DNA of 64,000 nt from Sulfuriferula sp. Lineage in GTDB: Bacteria; Pseudomonadota; Gammaproteobacteria; Burkholderiales; Sulfuriferulaceae. The position numbers and the translations under genes were made by a program. Position 1 is the stretch's first letter. Each line of letters starts with the position of its first letter. Below the pieces are notes generated by a model. It saw only the letters and a program-made list of their open reading frames with translations, made no database searches and was not told the DNA's origin. The stretch spans positions 1 to 64,000 of the forward strand of contig JARLJL010000020.1 in the NCBI GenBank assembly GCA_031291235.1, read 5' to 3'. Shown piece by piece: positions 53,945-61,780 of the stretch.

Positions 53945-56509
53945 TTAAACCGTCCTGAGCGGCGCAAGCGGTTGAGGGGCGCTTTCGTGCCGGAAATAGG
54001 TCGCGGTAACCGTTTCGGATAATGCGCCTGCCAGATAATCAAGGCGGCCGAGTAATTGATCCAGATTTTGGCGGGTGCCATTGTCAGTGATCGCCGTCAG
54101 TTCGTTTATCACGGCCAGCCGTAATGTGGACGAGATTTCCAGTGCCAGTCTTTGTTCGGCGCTGAGCAAGCCGCCGGCCTGTTCGCGCGGCAGCTTGGCG
54201 ATATGTTCCTGCAGCCGCGCGGTTTGGTAAGCGAGCGAACGCGGATTGCTTTCATCCAGCAGCAATAATTCGAGAAATGCTGCAAGCTCCATATTGTTGC
54301 GATAGTGGTGGCGATAGCAAATCAGATTGTCGCTGGTTTCCAGCAAAGCCTCGATCAACAGCTCTTCCAGTGCTTGCGGACGCTGCCGGACCAATGTGGC
54401 GCGCAATAATGAGAGTTGCTGGACGCTACGCTCCAGACGGCGTCCCATATCGAGAAATAGCCAGCCATTGCCGCGGGTCATGTTCTCCATTACCAGCCCG
54501 CTGAAAGCAGACAGCGAGGTCACCAGTTTGTCCAGCACATCTTGTATTTGCCACAAGGTCGGTTCATCCAGTTGCTGGGTGCCGAGCAGATGTTCTTCCA
54601 GTTCCTCCATGACGCGCCAGGTATCCGACGACCACAAGTCGCGTACGGCGTAACTGGCTTGTACCAGGCAACGCAAGGTATGGGCGAGGCTGCCGATGCG
54701 CGTCACATCCAGCGCTACCGAAAGCAATTCGGTATCCGGTTCGCGTAATAGCGTCTGGGCGTCTTTTGCCATGAATCCAGGCTGGGTGCGGGTGATGCAG
54801 GTGACGGCGCGCAGTATGCAATGCAGGCTTTCGGTGTGTTCGTCGGCGCCGTGGTCGGGGTTGCCATGCAGCTTCTTGATCGCGGTGCGCAATAGCCGAA
54901 TGGTGCCTTCTGCGCGTTCTGCATAACGCCCGACCCAGTATAGATTGTCGGCAGCCCGGCTTGGCAAGGCACCGCTCTGGCTGGCAGCTACTTGTGCCGG
55001 GCTGGGCTTCATGACGAGATCTACCGGTCTTTCCGGTTCCGAGGCTAGTACCCAGGTATCTTTGCTGATGCTGCCGGTCTGATTGCTGACCAGAATATCG
55101 TCTTTGTGCGGGGCGCTGCGCGTCAGTCCGCCCGGCATGACCACATAGCCATCGGCGCGCGCTACCAGAAAGCTGCGCAGTATTGCGTGGCGAGGCTCCA
55201 GCGCGCCGGCAACGAGGGCGGGTACGGTGGAAAACCCTTCCTGCTCCTGCCCGACGTACAGGCTCGGCCGGGCGCGGATGCGCGCGCGCCAGTCGGCCAA
55301 TTCCTGTTGGCTAAGCAGCTGGCCGAAAACGGGGCGGGTGCCGGAGTTGCGAGAGGTCGGTTTGATGACCAGTTTGTGCAGATTGGCCAGGACGTATTCC
55401 AGCGCTTTCGGCTGCCCGCACCACCAAGTGGCCGCAGACGACAGCCGTAGCTGGCGGCCCAGAAAATGTTCGGCGATATCCGGCAGAAACGCGAGCAAAC
55501 CGGGATTTTCCAGTACGCCGCTACCGAGCGGGTTGGCGATGGCGACATTGCCGTTGCGTATTACTTCTACCAGGCCCGGCACGCCTAGCCGGGAATCTTC
55601 GCGCAATTCCAGCGGGTCGCAAAAATCGTCATCGACCCGACGCAGGATGACATCGACGCGCTCCAGCCCGTTCAGCGATTTCAGCCACAAATAGCCGTCT
55701 CGTACCGTCAGGTCGTCGCCCTGGACCAACGGGTAGCCGAGATAGGAAGCGAGATAAGCGTGTTCGAAAAAGGTTTCGTTGTACGGGCCGGGGGTAAGCA
55801 CGACTACGCGCGGGGTATCTGCAGAAGGTGGCGCGATAGTGCTCAGGCCGCTACGCAGCGACTGAAAGAATAGCGCCAGCCGATGTACATGTGAGTCGCG
55901 AAACAGGCTGGGCAGCACGCGTGTCATGGCGACTCGATTCTCCAGCGCGTAGCCGGCGCCGGAGGGCGCCTGGGTGCGGTCGCTCAGCACCCACATGCGA
56001 CCGTCCGATCCGCGCGCCAGATCGGCAGCGTAAACGATCAGCTGATGCTTGCCGCGCAGTGCGATCTGATCGCAGGCGCGCAAAAATCCAGCATGGCTGT
56101 ATATCAGATCCAGCGGCAGTAAGCCTTTTTTGATTAACTCGCGGGGGCCGTAAATATCGGCAAGAATGAGGTTCAGCAACTCCGCCCGTTCCTGCAAACC
56201 GGCTTCAATTCCGCCCCATTCTTCGCTGGAAATCAGTAGCGGTACCGGATCGAGTTGCCATGGCCGGCTTTGTCCTGCCGGGTCGCCGTATACGTTGTAA
56301 GTGACGCCGTTCTCCCGTAACAGCTTGGCGGCTTCGGCGCCGCGCCGTTCAAATTCGCTCGCGCCCAACGTGCGCAAGGCGCGGATCAGGTATGCCCAAT
56401 GCGATCGGATCTGGCCATCGTTATCCAGCATTTCGTCATAGGCACCCAACAAGGTTGGATACCACTGGTCTGATGCAGGCTGTCGAGGTTCCGTGAGTAG
56501 GGATGTCAT
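53945..56509 (-). CDS. Circularly permuted ATP-grasp fused to alpha-E domain
   Basis: An 854-residue fusion. The first 490 residues are a circularly permuted ATP-grasp domain (DUF404/DUF407; YPTLLGAYDEMLDNDGQIRSHW, TPGPYNETFFEHAYLASYLGYPLVQG, LHKLVIKPTSRNSGTRPVFG). Residues from about 520 on are the all-helical alpha-E domain (DUF403; ARAADNLYWVGRYAERAEGTIRL). Comparative genomics predicts such genes, always near a transglutaminase, to build a peptide-like product, but no chemistry has been shown. Elsewhere the two domains are often separate genes; here they are joined. No proteasome-like Anbu gene is nearby. Confidence 0.92.
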   Translation of the reverse strand: MTSLLTEPRQPASDQWYPTLLGAYDEMLDNDGQIRSHWAYLIRALRTLGASEFERRGAEAAKLLRENGVTYNVYGDPAGQSRPWQLDPVPLLISSEEWGGIEAGLQERAELLNLILADIYGPRELIKKGLLPLDLIYSHAGFLRACDQIALRGKHQLIVYAADLARGSDGRMWVLSDRTQAPSGAGYALENRVAMTRVLPSLFRDSHVHRLALFFQSLRSGLSTIAPPSADTPRVVVLTPGPYNETFFEHAYLASYLGYPLVQGDDLTVRDGYLWLKSLNGLERVDVILRRVDDDFCDPLELREDSRLGVPGLVEVIRNGNVAIANPLGSGVLENPGLLAFLPDIAEHFLGRQLRLSSAATWWCGQPKALEYVLANLHKLVIKPTSRNSGTRPVFGQLLSQQELADWRARIRARPSLYVGQEQEGFSTVPALVAGALEPRHAILRSFLVARADGYVVMPGGLTRSAPHKDDILVSNQTGSISKDTWVLASEPERPVDLVMKPSPAQVAASQSGALPSRAADNLYWVGRYAERAEGTIRLLRTAIKKLHGNPDHGADEHTESLHCILRAVTCITRTQPGFMAKDAQTLLREPDTELLSVALDVTRIGSLAHTLRCLVQASYAVRDLWSSDTWRVMEELEEHLLGTQQLDEPTLWQIQDVLDKLVTSLSAFSGLVMENMTRGNGWLFLDMGRRLERSVQQLSLLRATLVRQRPQALEELLIEALLETSDNLICYRHHYRNNMELAAFLELLLLDESNPRSLAYQTARLQEHIAKLPREQAGGLLSAEQRLALEISSTLRLAVINELTAITDNGTRQNLDQLLGRLDYLAGALSETVTATYFRHESAPQPLAPLRTV

Positions 56510-56588
56510 GTCATTCGATAGGCTGGCTATGGGAGACCGATTAAGTCTGACTGGGTATCAGTATTCTATTACGGCTATTCGCTTGCTG

Positions 56589-58442
56589 TCACTCTGCCTG
56601 GGGTGATTGTGGTGCGTATTCGCTGACCCAGGTCTTGAGTTTCAGCTTCACTTCGGTTTCGTCGGCGATGTTGTCCTGATTGAGCCAGGCCAGCGCTGTC
56701 TCTATCCATGCATCATCTACGCTGCGCGCCTGAGCGATACGCAATTTGGGATGCGGGGTGGGCAAGGTGTGTTCGTCGTCTGCGAGCAGTTCTTCGTATA
56801 GTTTTTCGCCAGGGCGCAAACCGGAGTAGACGATTTTAATGTCGTTTTCGCTGAATCCGGATAGCCGTATCATGTCGCGGGCAAGGTCGGCGATTTTGAC
56901 CGGCTCGCCCATGTCCAGCACGAAAATTTCGCCGCCTTCTCCCATTAATCCCGCTTGCAATACCAGTTGGCAAGCTTCGGGGATGGACATGAAATAACGG
57001 GTAATGTCTGGGTGGGTAACGGTAATCGGTCCGCCGCTGGCTATCTGCTCCTGGAATTTCGGAATGACGCTGCCTGAGCTGCCCAGCACATTGCCGAAAC
57101 GTACGGCGACAAAACGAGTGCGCGGGGTATCGGCAGGCGCAGCAGCGTGCAGACTTTGGCATACCATTTCTGCCACGCGTTTGGATGCACCCATGACATT
57201 GGTGGGGTTGACCGCCTTGTCGGTAGAAATGAGCACGAATCTGGCGACACCGTGACGTTGTGCCGAACTGGCCAGAGTGTAGGTACCGAGGACATTGTTG
57301 CGCATGGCTTGCCAGGCATTGCCCTGTTCCATCAGCGGCACATGTTTGTAGGCGGCGGCGTGAAAAATAACAGCAGGGCGATGCAGGTTTAACAGCTTGT
57401 CGACGATCGCTTGATGCTTGACGTCGCCGATTGCGCACAGGATAGGCACTTGCGGAAATTTGGCAGTAAATTCCTGTTCGATTTTGTACAGGGCGAATTC
57501 GCTCATTTCGAACAATATCAATAGCTTTGGTTGAAAGCGTGCGATCTGACGGGCCAGCTCGGAGCCTATCGAGCCGCCGGCGCCGCTGACCAGTACGACC
57601 TGTCCGGTGAGCAAACCATGCAGACCGGCATCGTCCAGCTGCACCGGGTCGCGCCCCAGCAAATCGTCCAGTTCGATTTTGCGCAAGGCGGATACGGTGA
57701 CCTTGCCGCTGGCCAGATCGTCAAAAGCGGGAACCGTGAGTGCGGTAATGCCGGCGTCGGCACAAAGCTGAGCAGCATGGCGACGCACACTGTGAGCTGC
57801 TGACGGCATGGCGATAACGGCATGTTTGACATCCAGCTTTTCGGCCTGGGATGCCAGGCTGTCCAGCTTGCCCAGCACGGCAATGCCGTATAAATCGCGC
57901 CCCTGTTTGGTAGGCATGTCATCCAGCAAACCCACGACACGCCATTCGCGGCTTTGCGCCAGCTCGCGTACCAGCGAAGCGGCTGCACCGCCTGCGCCGA
58001 GGATAATGACAGGTTCGCGTTCGGTCGCCAGCGCGCCGAAACGATGTTCTTTCCATGCCCGATACAGCAAGCGGCTGCCGCCCATGATCAATAGCAGCAG
58101 CAGCGGGTCGAGTACCAGTACCGAGCGAGGTACCGTGGATTTGATCTGGAACATGAACAATGCCAGCGGAATCAGCAGGGCAGCCACGCCTACGGCAACC
58201 AGTATGCGTCGCAAATCCGGCAGACTGGCGAAACGCCATATTCCCCGATACAGACCGAAGCGCCAGAATGCGAGTGCCTGTAGCGGCACTACCCAGATTA
58301 TCGTATGCGTTACGCTAGGCCAGTATTCGGCCGGGATGCTCAGGTTAAAACGCAGCCAATAGGCTATCAGCCAGGCAAAACCGGCGGCAAGCACATCGTG
58401 TACAAAGGCAAGTACGGTACGAGGGTTGTATCGTGAAATCAT
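56589..58442 (-). CDS. Membrane nucleotide-sugar dehydratase, CapD/WbpM family
   Basis: A 617-residue enzyme expected to convert UDP-GlcNAc to a 4-keto-6-deoxy sugar for O-antigen, capsule or glycan synthesis. Four N-terminal membrane helices (about 10-115) are followed by a CoA-binding-like Rossmann domain (ILGAGGAAASLVREL) and the catalytic SDR domain (VSGAGGSIGSELARQ). The active-site region LISTDKAVNPTNVMGASKR has Met and Ser-Lys in the WbpM/PglF arrangement. No other glycan gene lies near, so the final product is unknown. Confidence 0.9.
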   Translation of the reverse strand: MISRYNPRTVLAFVHDVLAAGFAWLIAYWLRFNLSIPAEYWPSVTHTIIWVVPLQALAFWRFGLYRGIWRFASLPDLRRILVAVGVAALLIPLALFMFQIKSTVPRSVLVLDPLLLLLIMGGSRLLYRAWKEHRFGALATEREPVIILGAGGAAASLVRELAQSREWRVVGLLDDMPTKQGRDLYGIAVLGKLDSLASQAEKLDVKHAVIAMPSAAHSVRRHAAQLCADAGITALTVPAFDDLASGKVTVSALRKIELDDLLGRDPVQLDDAGLHGLLTGQVVLVSGAGGSIGSELARQIARFQPKLLILFEMSEFALYKIEQEFTAKFPQVPILCAIGDVKHQAIVDKLLNLHRPAVIFHAAAYKHVPLMEQGNAWQAMRNNVLGTYTLASSAQRHGVARFVLISTDKAVNPTNVMGASKRVAEMVCQSLHAAAPADTPRTRFVAVRFGNVLGSSGSVIPKFQEQIASGGPITVTHPDITRYFMSIPEACQLVLQAGLMGEGGEIFVLDMGEPVKIADLARDMIRLSGFSENDIKIVYSGLRPGEKLYEELLADDEHTLPTPHPKLRIAQARSVDDAWIETALAWLNQDNIADETEVKLKLKTWVSEYAPQSPQAE

Positions 58443-58493
58443 GCGTGGCTTTATCGGTCATTGTGCATATCAATGACCGAATTATACCGCGAT

Positions 58494-59792
58494 TTAACGC
58501 CCGCGCCCGCCGCTGCGATGCGGGCTGCTAGGTGCGCGTGCTGCCGGTTTGGTTGCGGGACGATTGCCGCCATTGCCTGCCGGCCGCCGATTCTGACCAC
58601 CAGGGCTGCCGCTGCGCTGGCTGCCGTTTAATATCGGCTCGGCCTTGATGCGTGGGTCGACTTCAAAGCCGGGAAAGACTTCGGCGATGATCTGGGTTTT
58701 GGTCAGACGTTCGATGGCTGTGAGCAGCTTGAGTTCGTCGACGCAGACCAGCGATGTGGCTTCGCCTTCGCTGCCGGCACGGCCGGTACGGCCGATGCGG
58801 TGGACGTAATCTTCGGCCACGTTGGGCAGTTCGAAATTGACAACGTGCGGCAGTTCGCTGATGTCGATGCCGCGTGCAGCGATGTCGGTGGCGACCAGTA
58901 CTTGCAGCGTGCCATCCTTGAATGTTTTCAACGCGCGCGTGCGTGCAGCCTGGCTTTTGTTGCCGTGGATCGCCATGGCGGGAATACCGTCTTTGTCGAG
59001 ATTTTCGGCCAGGCGGTTGGCTGCGTGCTTGGTGCGCGTGAATACCAGGACCTGGAACCAGTTGTTATCCTTGATCAGTTTGGTAAGCAATTCGCGCTTG
59101 CGCTCGCGGTCGACGGCATAGGCTCGTTGCGAAATCAGCGTATTGGTGGCGTTGCGGCGTGCTACTTCGATCGTGGTCGGCTTGATTAGCAGGCTGTCTG
59201 CCAGCGTTTTGATCTCATCCGAAAATGTCGCGGAGAATAGCAAGGTCTGGCGTTGCTTGGGGATAAGCGCCATCACTTTTTTGATGTCGCGGATGAAGCC
59301 CATGTCAAGCATGCGGTCGGCTTCGTCGAGTACAAGAATTTCGACTTGCGACAGATCGACGGTTTTTTGTTGCGCGTGGTCCAGCAGGCGGCCCGGTGTG
59401 GCTACCAGTATATCGACACGACCGCGCAATTTTTGTATCTGCGGGTTGATGTTGACGCCGCCGAACATCATCATGGAAGTGAGCGGCAGGTATTTGCCGT
59501 ATTCGCGCACGCTTTCCTCGACTTGCGCAGCAAGTTCGCGGGTCGGTGCCAATATCAGTGCGCGGATTGGGGCACGGCCGGTGCCTTTGGAGGGCGTGGT
59601 TGATAAGCGATGCAAGATCGGTAGCACAAATCCGGCAGTTTTGCCGGTGCCGGTCTGGGCGCCGCCCAGCAAATCGCCGCCAGTAAGCACAACGGGGATG
59701 GCTTGCGCCTGTATTGGGGTGGGTTCGGTATAACCGCGCTCAGTAACGGCGCGAACGATGGCTTCGGACAAGCCTAGGGTAGCAAAAGACAT
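58494..59792 (-). CDS. rhlE: DEAD-box RNA helicase RhlE
   Basis: A 432-residue ATP-dependent RNA helicase for ribosome assembly, RNA decay or cold adaptation. It has all motifs: Q motif ([10 protein letters not shown]), [24 protein letters not shown] in [17 protein letters not shown] in [20 protein letters not shown] and [10 protein letters not shown]. The C-terminal tail (about 385-432) is Gly/Arg/Pro-rich. Start ATG 59792 (SFATLGLS) follows AGGAAA; the longer frame upstream is not conserved. A long structured leader precedes it. Confidence 0.94.
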   Translation of the reverse strand: MSFATLGLSEAIVRAVTERGYTEPTPIQAQAIPVVLTGGDLLGGAQTGTGKTAGFVLPILHRLSTTPSKGTGRAPIRALILAPTRELAAQVEESVREYGKYLPLTSMMMFGGVNINPQIQKLRGRVDILVATPGRLLDHAQQKTVDLSQVEILVLDEADRMLDMGFIRDIKKVMALIPKQRQTLLFSATFSDEIKTLADSLLIKPTTIEVARRNATNTLISQRAYAVDRERKRELLTKLIKDNNWFQVLVFTRTKHAANRLAENLDKDGIPAMAIHGNKSQAARTRALKTFKDGTLQVLVATDIAARGIDISELPHVVNFELPNVAEDYVHRIGRTGRAGSEGEATSLVCVDELKLLTAIERLTKTQIIAEVFPGFEVDPRIKAEPILNGSQRSGSPGGQNRRPAGNGGNRPATKPAARAPSSPHRSGGRGR

Positions 59793-59813
59793 AAATTTCC
59801 TGAAAACAGATCG

Positions 59814-59853
59814 GCCTGTCGTTACTTGAGGGTAACGCCAGTCTAGGGCAGGC
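59814..59853 (-). ncRNA. Structured 5' leader of rhlE
   Basis: Within the roughly 118-base leader, GTTAC (59821-59825) and GTAAC (59832-59836) form an inner stem and GCCTG (59814-59818) with CAGGC (59849-59853) an outer stem, on either strand. Leaders of cold-shock helicases are often regulatory, but no known element is recognised. Confidence 0.35.
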
Positions 59854-59916
59854 AGATGAAGAGAATAAACCAGAATCGCTATGTGAGGACTGGAGCGTAC
59901 ATAACGAGGTGTCAGT

Positions 59917-59925
59917 ATTATATCA
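59917..59925 (-). promoter_or_regulatory. Extended -10 promoter of rhlE
   Basis: The minus strand reads TGATATAAT, that is TG-N-TATAAT (59917-59925), a perfect extended -10. The upstream -35 is poor, as is usual for extended -10 promoters. It would give a 5' leader of about 118 bases. Confidence 0.6.
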
Positions 59926-59987
59926 GACATTCGGCTGGTAAATTCATAAAATCACTGTGTAGGCAGGAATAAGTGCGCAAGCGAGAG

Positions 59988-60007
59988 GTTAACTTATGTA
60001 TGTTAAC
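59988..60007. repeat. Paired GTTAAC sites
   Basis: GTTAAC occurs at 59988-59993 and 60002-60007, giving a 20-base element with two self-complementary halves in the 419-base gap between rhlE and the EXORDIUM-like gene. A regulator-binding site is possible. Confidence 0.35.
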
Positions 60008-60049
60008 GCATGCATTATTGTAAGACAATATCCGTATTTAAAATAAGTG

Positions 60050-60078
60050 TTGACGGTAATCTGTGCATGCACTAATCT
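60050..60078 (+). promoter_or_regulatory. Promoter of the EXORDIUM-like gene
   Basis: TTGACG (60050-60055) and TAATCT (60073-60078) have a 17-base spacer, which contains the palindrome GTGCATGCAC. Transcription would start near 60085, leaving a leader of about 127 bases before the ATG at 60212. Confidence 0.65.
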
Positions 60079-60211
60079 GGCAAATATTTTGATTTCGCGC
60101 TATACGCAATGGTCGGTTTGGCTGCTGAAATCAGTTGGTTTTGTTTGAATAATAACAATATTCTTTGTTGTGCAAATTTGGTTTTTCTTACATATTTTCT
60201 AGGGGGAAGTC

Positions 60212-61162
60212 ATGAATTTAAAAATCGGTGCTATTACCTGCGTTACTGTATTGGATCTGATTGCGTTGCCGGCTGCTCATGCGGAACTTGTGCGCGGAGT
60301 CGTTGTGCAAGATACACATAAAGCCTGGGAAGTGGACAATCGGCCGACGGGTAAGGGCTGGGGCGAAAAACCGCCAGCTGGCCAAGGCTATGCGGTAGCG
60401 ACCGGACGTAAGAATCAGGGTGCCAACGGCATCAATTATCACGGTGGACCGCTGATACTCGGCACCACCAATGTTTATTATATCTGGTACGGCAACTGGA
60501 GCGGCAATACCGCAACCAGTATTCTCCCCGATCTTGCCACCGGCCTGAGCGGCTCGCCTTATTACAATATCAACACGACTTATTATAATGGCGGATCGGT
60601 TGCTGTCACTAATGCAACCTCATACAAGACCAGCATAAACGATAACTATTCACACGGTACTGCACTGGCTGACGCCGATGTGACGGCTGTGGTGAGCAAT
60701 GCCATTACCAGCGGTGCACTGCCGGTTGATCCCAATGCTGTTTATTTCGTGCTGACTTCTGCGGATGTCAACGAGACTTCCGGTTTCTGTACGTCTTATT
60801 GCGGTTGGCATACTCACGCTACGATAGCCGGCCAGGACATCAAATATTCATTTGTGGGCAATCCCGATCGTTGCCCTAGTGCTTGTGAGGCACAAACAAC
60901 CAGTCCTAACGGCAACGCAGGCGCCGACGGTATGGCCAGCGTGATTTCGCATGAGCTGGAAGAAGCGGTAACCGACCCTGATCTGAATGCATGGTATGAC
61001 ACTACCGGTGCTGAAAATGCGGACAAGTGCGCATGGAAATTCGGTACTACCTACACTGTCAGCAACGGTTCGAAAGCCAACATGAAACTGGGCGCGCGCG
61101 ATTTCCTGATTCAGCAAAACTGGGTTAATGCTTCCGGCGGATTGTGTTCATTATCGTATTGA
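60212..61162 (+). CDS. Exported EXORDIUM/phosphate-induced-1-like protein
   Basis: A 316-residue protein with a signal peptide (cleavage AHA/EL, residue 24). The mature part matches the layout of plant EXORDIUM/PHI-1 proteins (PF04674): HGGPLILGTTNVYYIWYGNW (77-96), VYFVLTSADV (177-186), CTSYCGWHTH (193-202), VGNPDRCPSAC and PNGNAGADGM (232-241). Six cysteines suggest disulfides. Where plants have another sequence, the protein holds SHELEEAVTDPD (246-257), with a zincin-like His-Glu but no second His. GGGGGAAG precedes the ATG and it has its own promoter. Its activity is unknown; cell-surface or extracellular action is inferred from the signal peptide. Confidence 0.82.
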   Translation: MNLKIGAITCVTVLDLIALPAAHAELVRGVVVQDTHKAWEVDNRPTGKGWGEKPPAGQGYAVATGRKNQGANGINYHGGPLILGTTNVYYIWYGNWSGNTATSILPDLATGLSGSPYYNINTTYYNGGSVAVTNATSYKTSINDNYSHGTALADADVTAVVSNAITSGALPVDPNAVYFVLTSADVNETSGFCTSYCGWHTHATIAGQDIKYSFVGNPDRCPSACEAQTTSPNGNAGADGMASVISHELEEAVTDPDLNAWYDTTGAENADKCAWKFGTTYTVSNGSKANMKLGARDFLIQQNWVNASGGLCSLSY

Positions 61163-61196
61163 TGCATTAGTGTAATGATCGGGCGGCGGTGCCGGT

Positions 61197-61225
61197 TTGA
61201 CCGCTGTCCGCTGTAAATATATAGG
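61197..61225 (+). promoter_or_regulatory. Promoter of the SnoaL-like gene
   Basis: TTGACC (61197-61202) and TATAGG (61220-61225) are 17 bases apart in the 90-base gap. The -10 is moderate. It suggests the gene can be transcribed separately from the EXORDIUM-like gene. Confidence 0.45.
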
Positions 61226-61252
61226 TGCTGTAAGTCTGGTGTGGAGATGAGG

Positions 61253-61774
61253 ATGAAAAAAACTGCTTTATTGTGTCTGTTGCTGGGCAGTGTTTTACCT
61301 CTTGCCTCGACATGGGCCGCGGCTGCAGACAATCAATCTGCTTCTGTTCCTGTTGTTACCCGTCTGGTGCAAATATTCAGCGTGCTGGAGCGCGACCTCG
61401 AAGCGCATGTACAAAAGGGCGATGCCGCTGCGATGGAAACATTGCTGACCGACGACTTTGAAATGCGCATCGGCGCCATGCCCGGTAATCCGATACCGCG
61501 TGCGCAGTGGTTGCATCAGTTTACCCGGCACACGGGTTCGAGTTTCGATCTCCAGCAAATGGCGGTACATGACTATGGCTCTGTTGCCGTGGTGAGCTTT
61601 TTGCTCAAACAGGACAAATCCTCAAAATCGGCGGGCGATATTTATATTGTGGATGTGTGGAAGAAATCCGGTAATGATTGGCAGCTTGCGGTACGTTATG
61701 CCAGCCCGGCCGGTAATGCCAATTTTCCGATACCGGGTGCGATGATAGCGCCGCACCTCGACAAGCGTTATTGA
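61253..61774 (+). CDS. Exported SnoaL/DUF4440-like protein
   Basis: A 173-residue protein with a clear signal peptide (KKTALLCLLLGSVLPLASTWAAAA, cleavage about 25). The mature part has the NTF2-like pattern FSVLERDLEAHVQKGDAAAMETLLTDDFEMRIG, then VAVVSFLLKQ and YIVDVWKKSGNDWQLAVRY, the usual DUF4440 ending. Such proteins bind small molecules or act as enzymes; no substrate is suggested by the sequence. ATG 61253 has GGAG in place; GTG 61241 and ATG 61247 are in-frame alternatives. It ends 6 bases from the end of mutL. Confidence 0.82.
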   Translation: MKKTALLCLLLGSVLPLASTWAAAADNQSASVPVVTRLVQIFSVLERDLEAHVQKGDAAAMETLLTDDFEMRIGAMPGNPIPRAQWLHQFTRHTGSSFDLQQMAVHDYGSVAVVSFLLKQDKSSKSAGDIYIVDVWKKSGNDWQLAVRYASPAGNANFPIPGAMIAPHLDKRY

Positions 61775-61780
61775 TTTTTT

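Noticed and set aside
60947-60985. Zinc protease (HExxH) in the EXORDIUM-like protein
   Set aside because: The motif reads HELEE, with Glu in place of the second His. A metal role is possible, but metalloprotease cannot be claimed.
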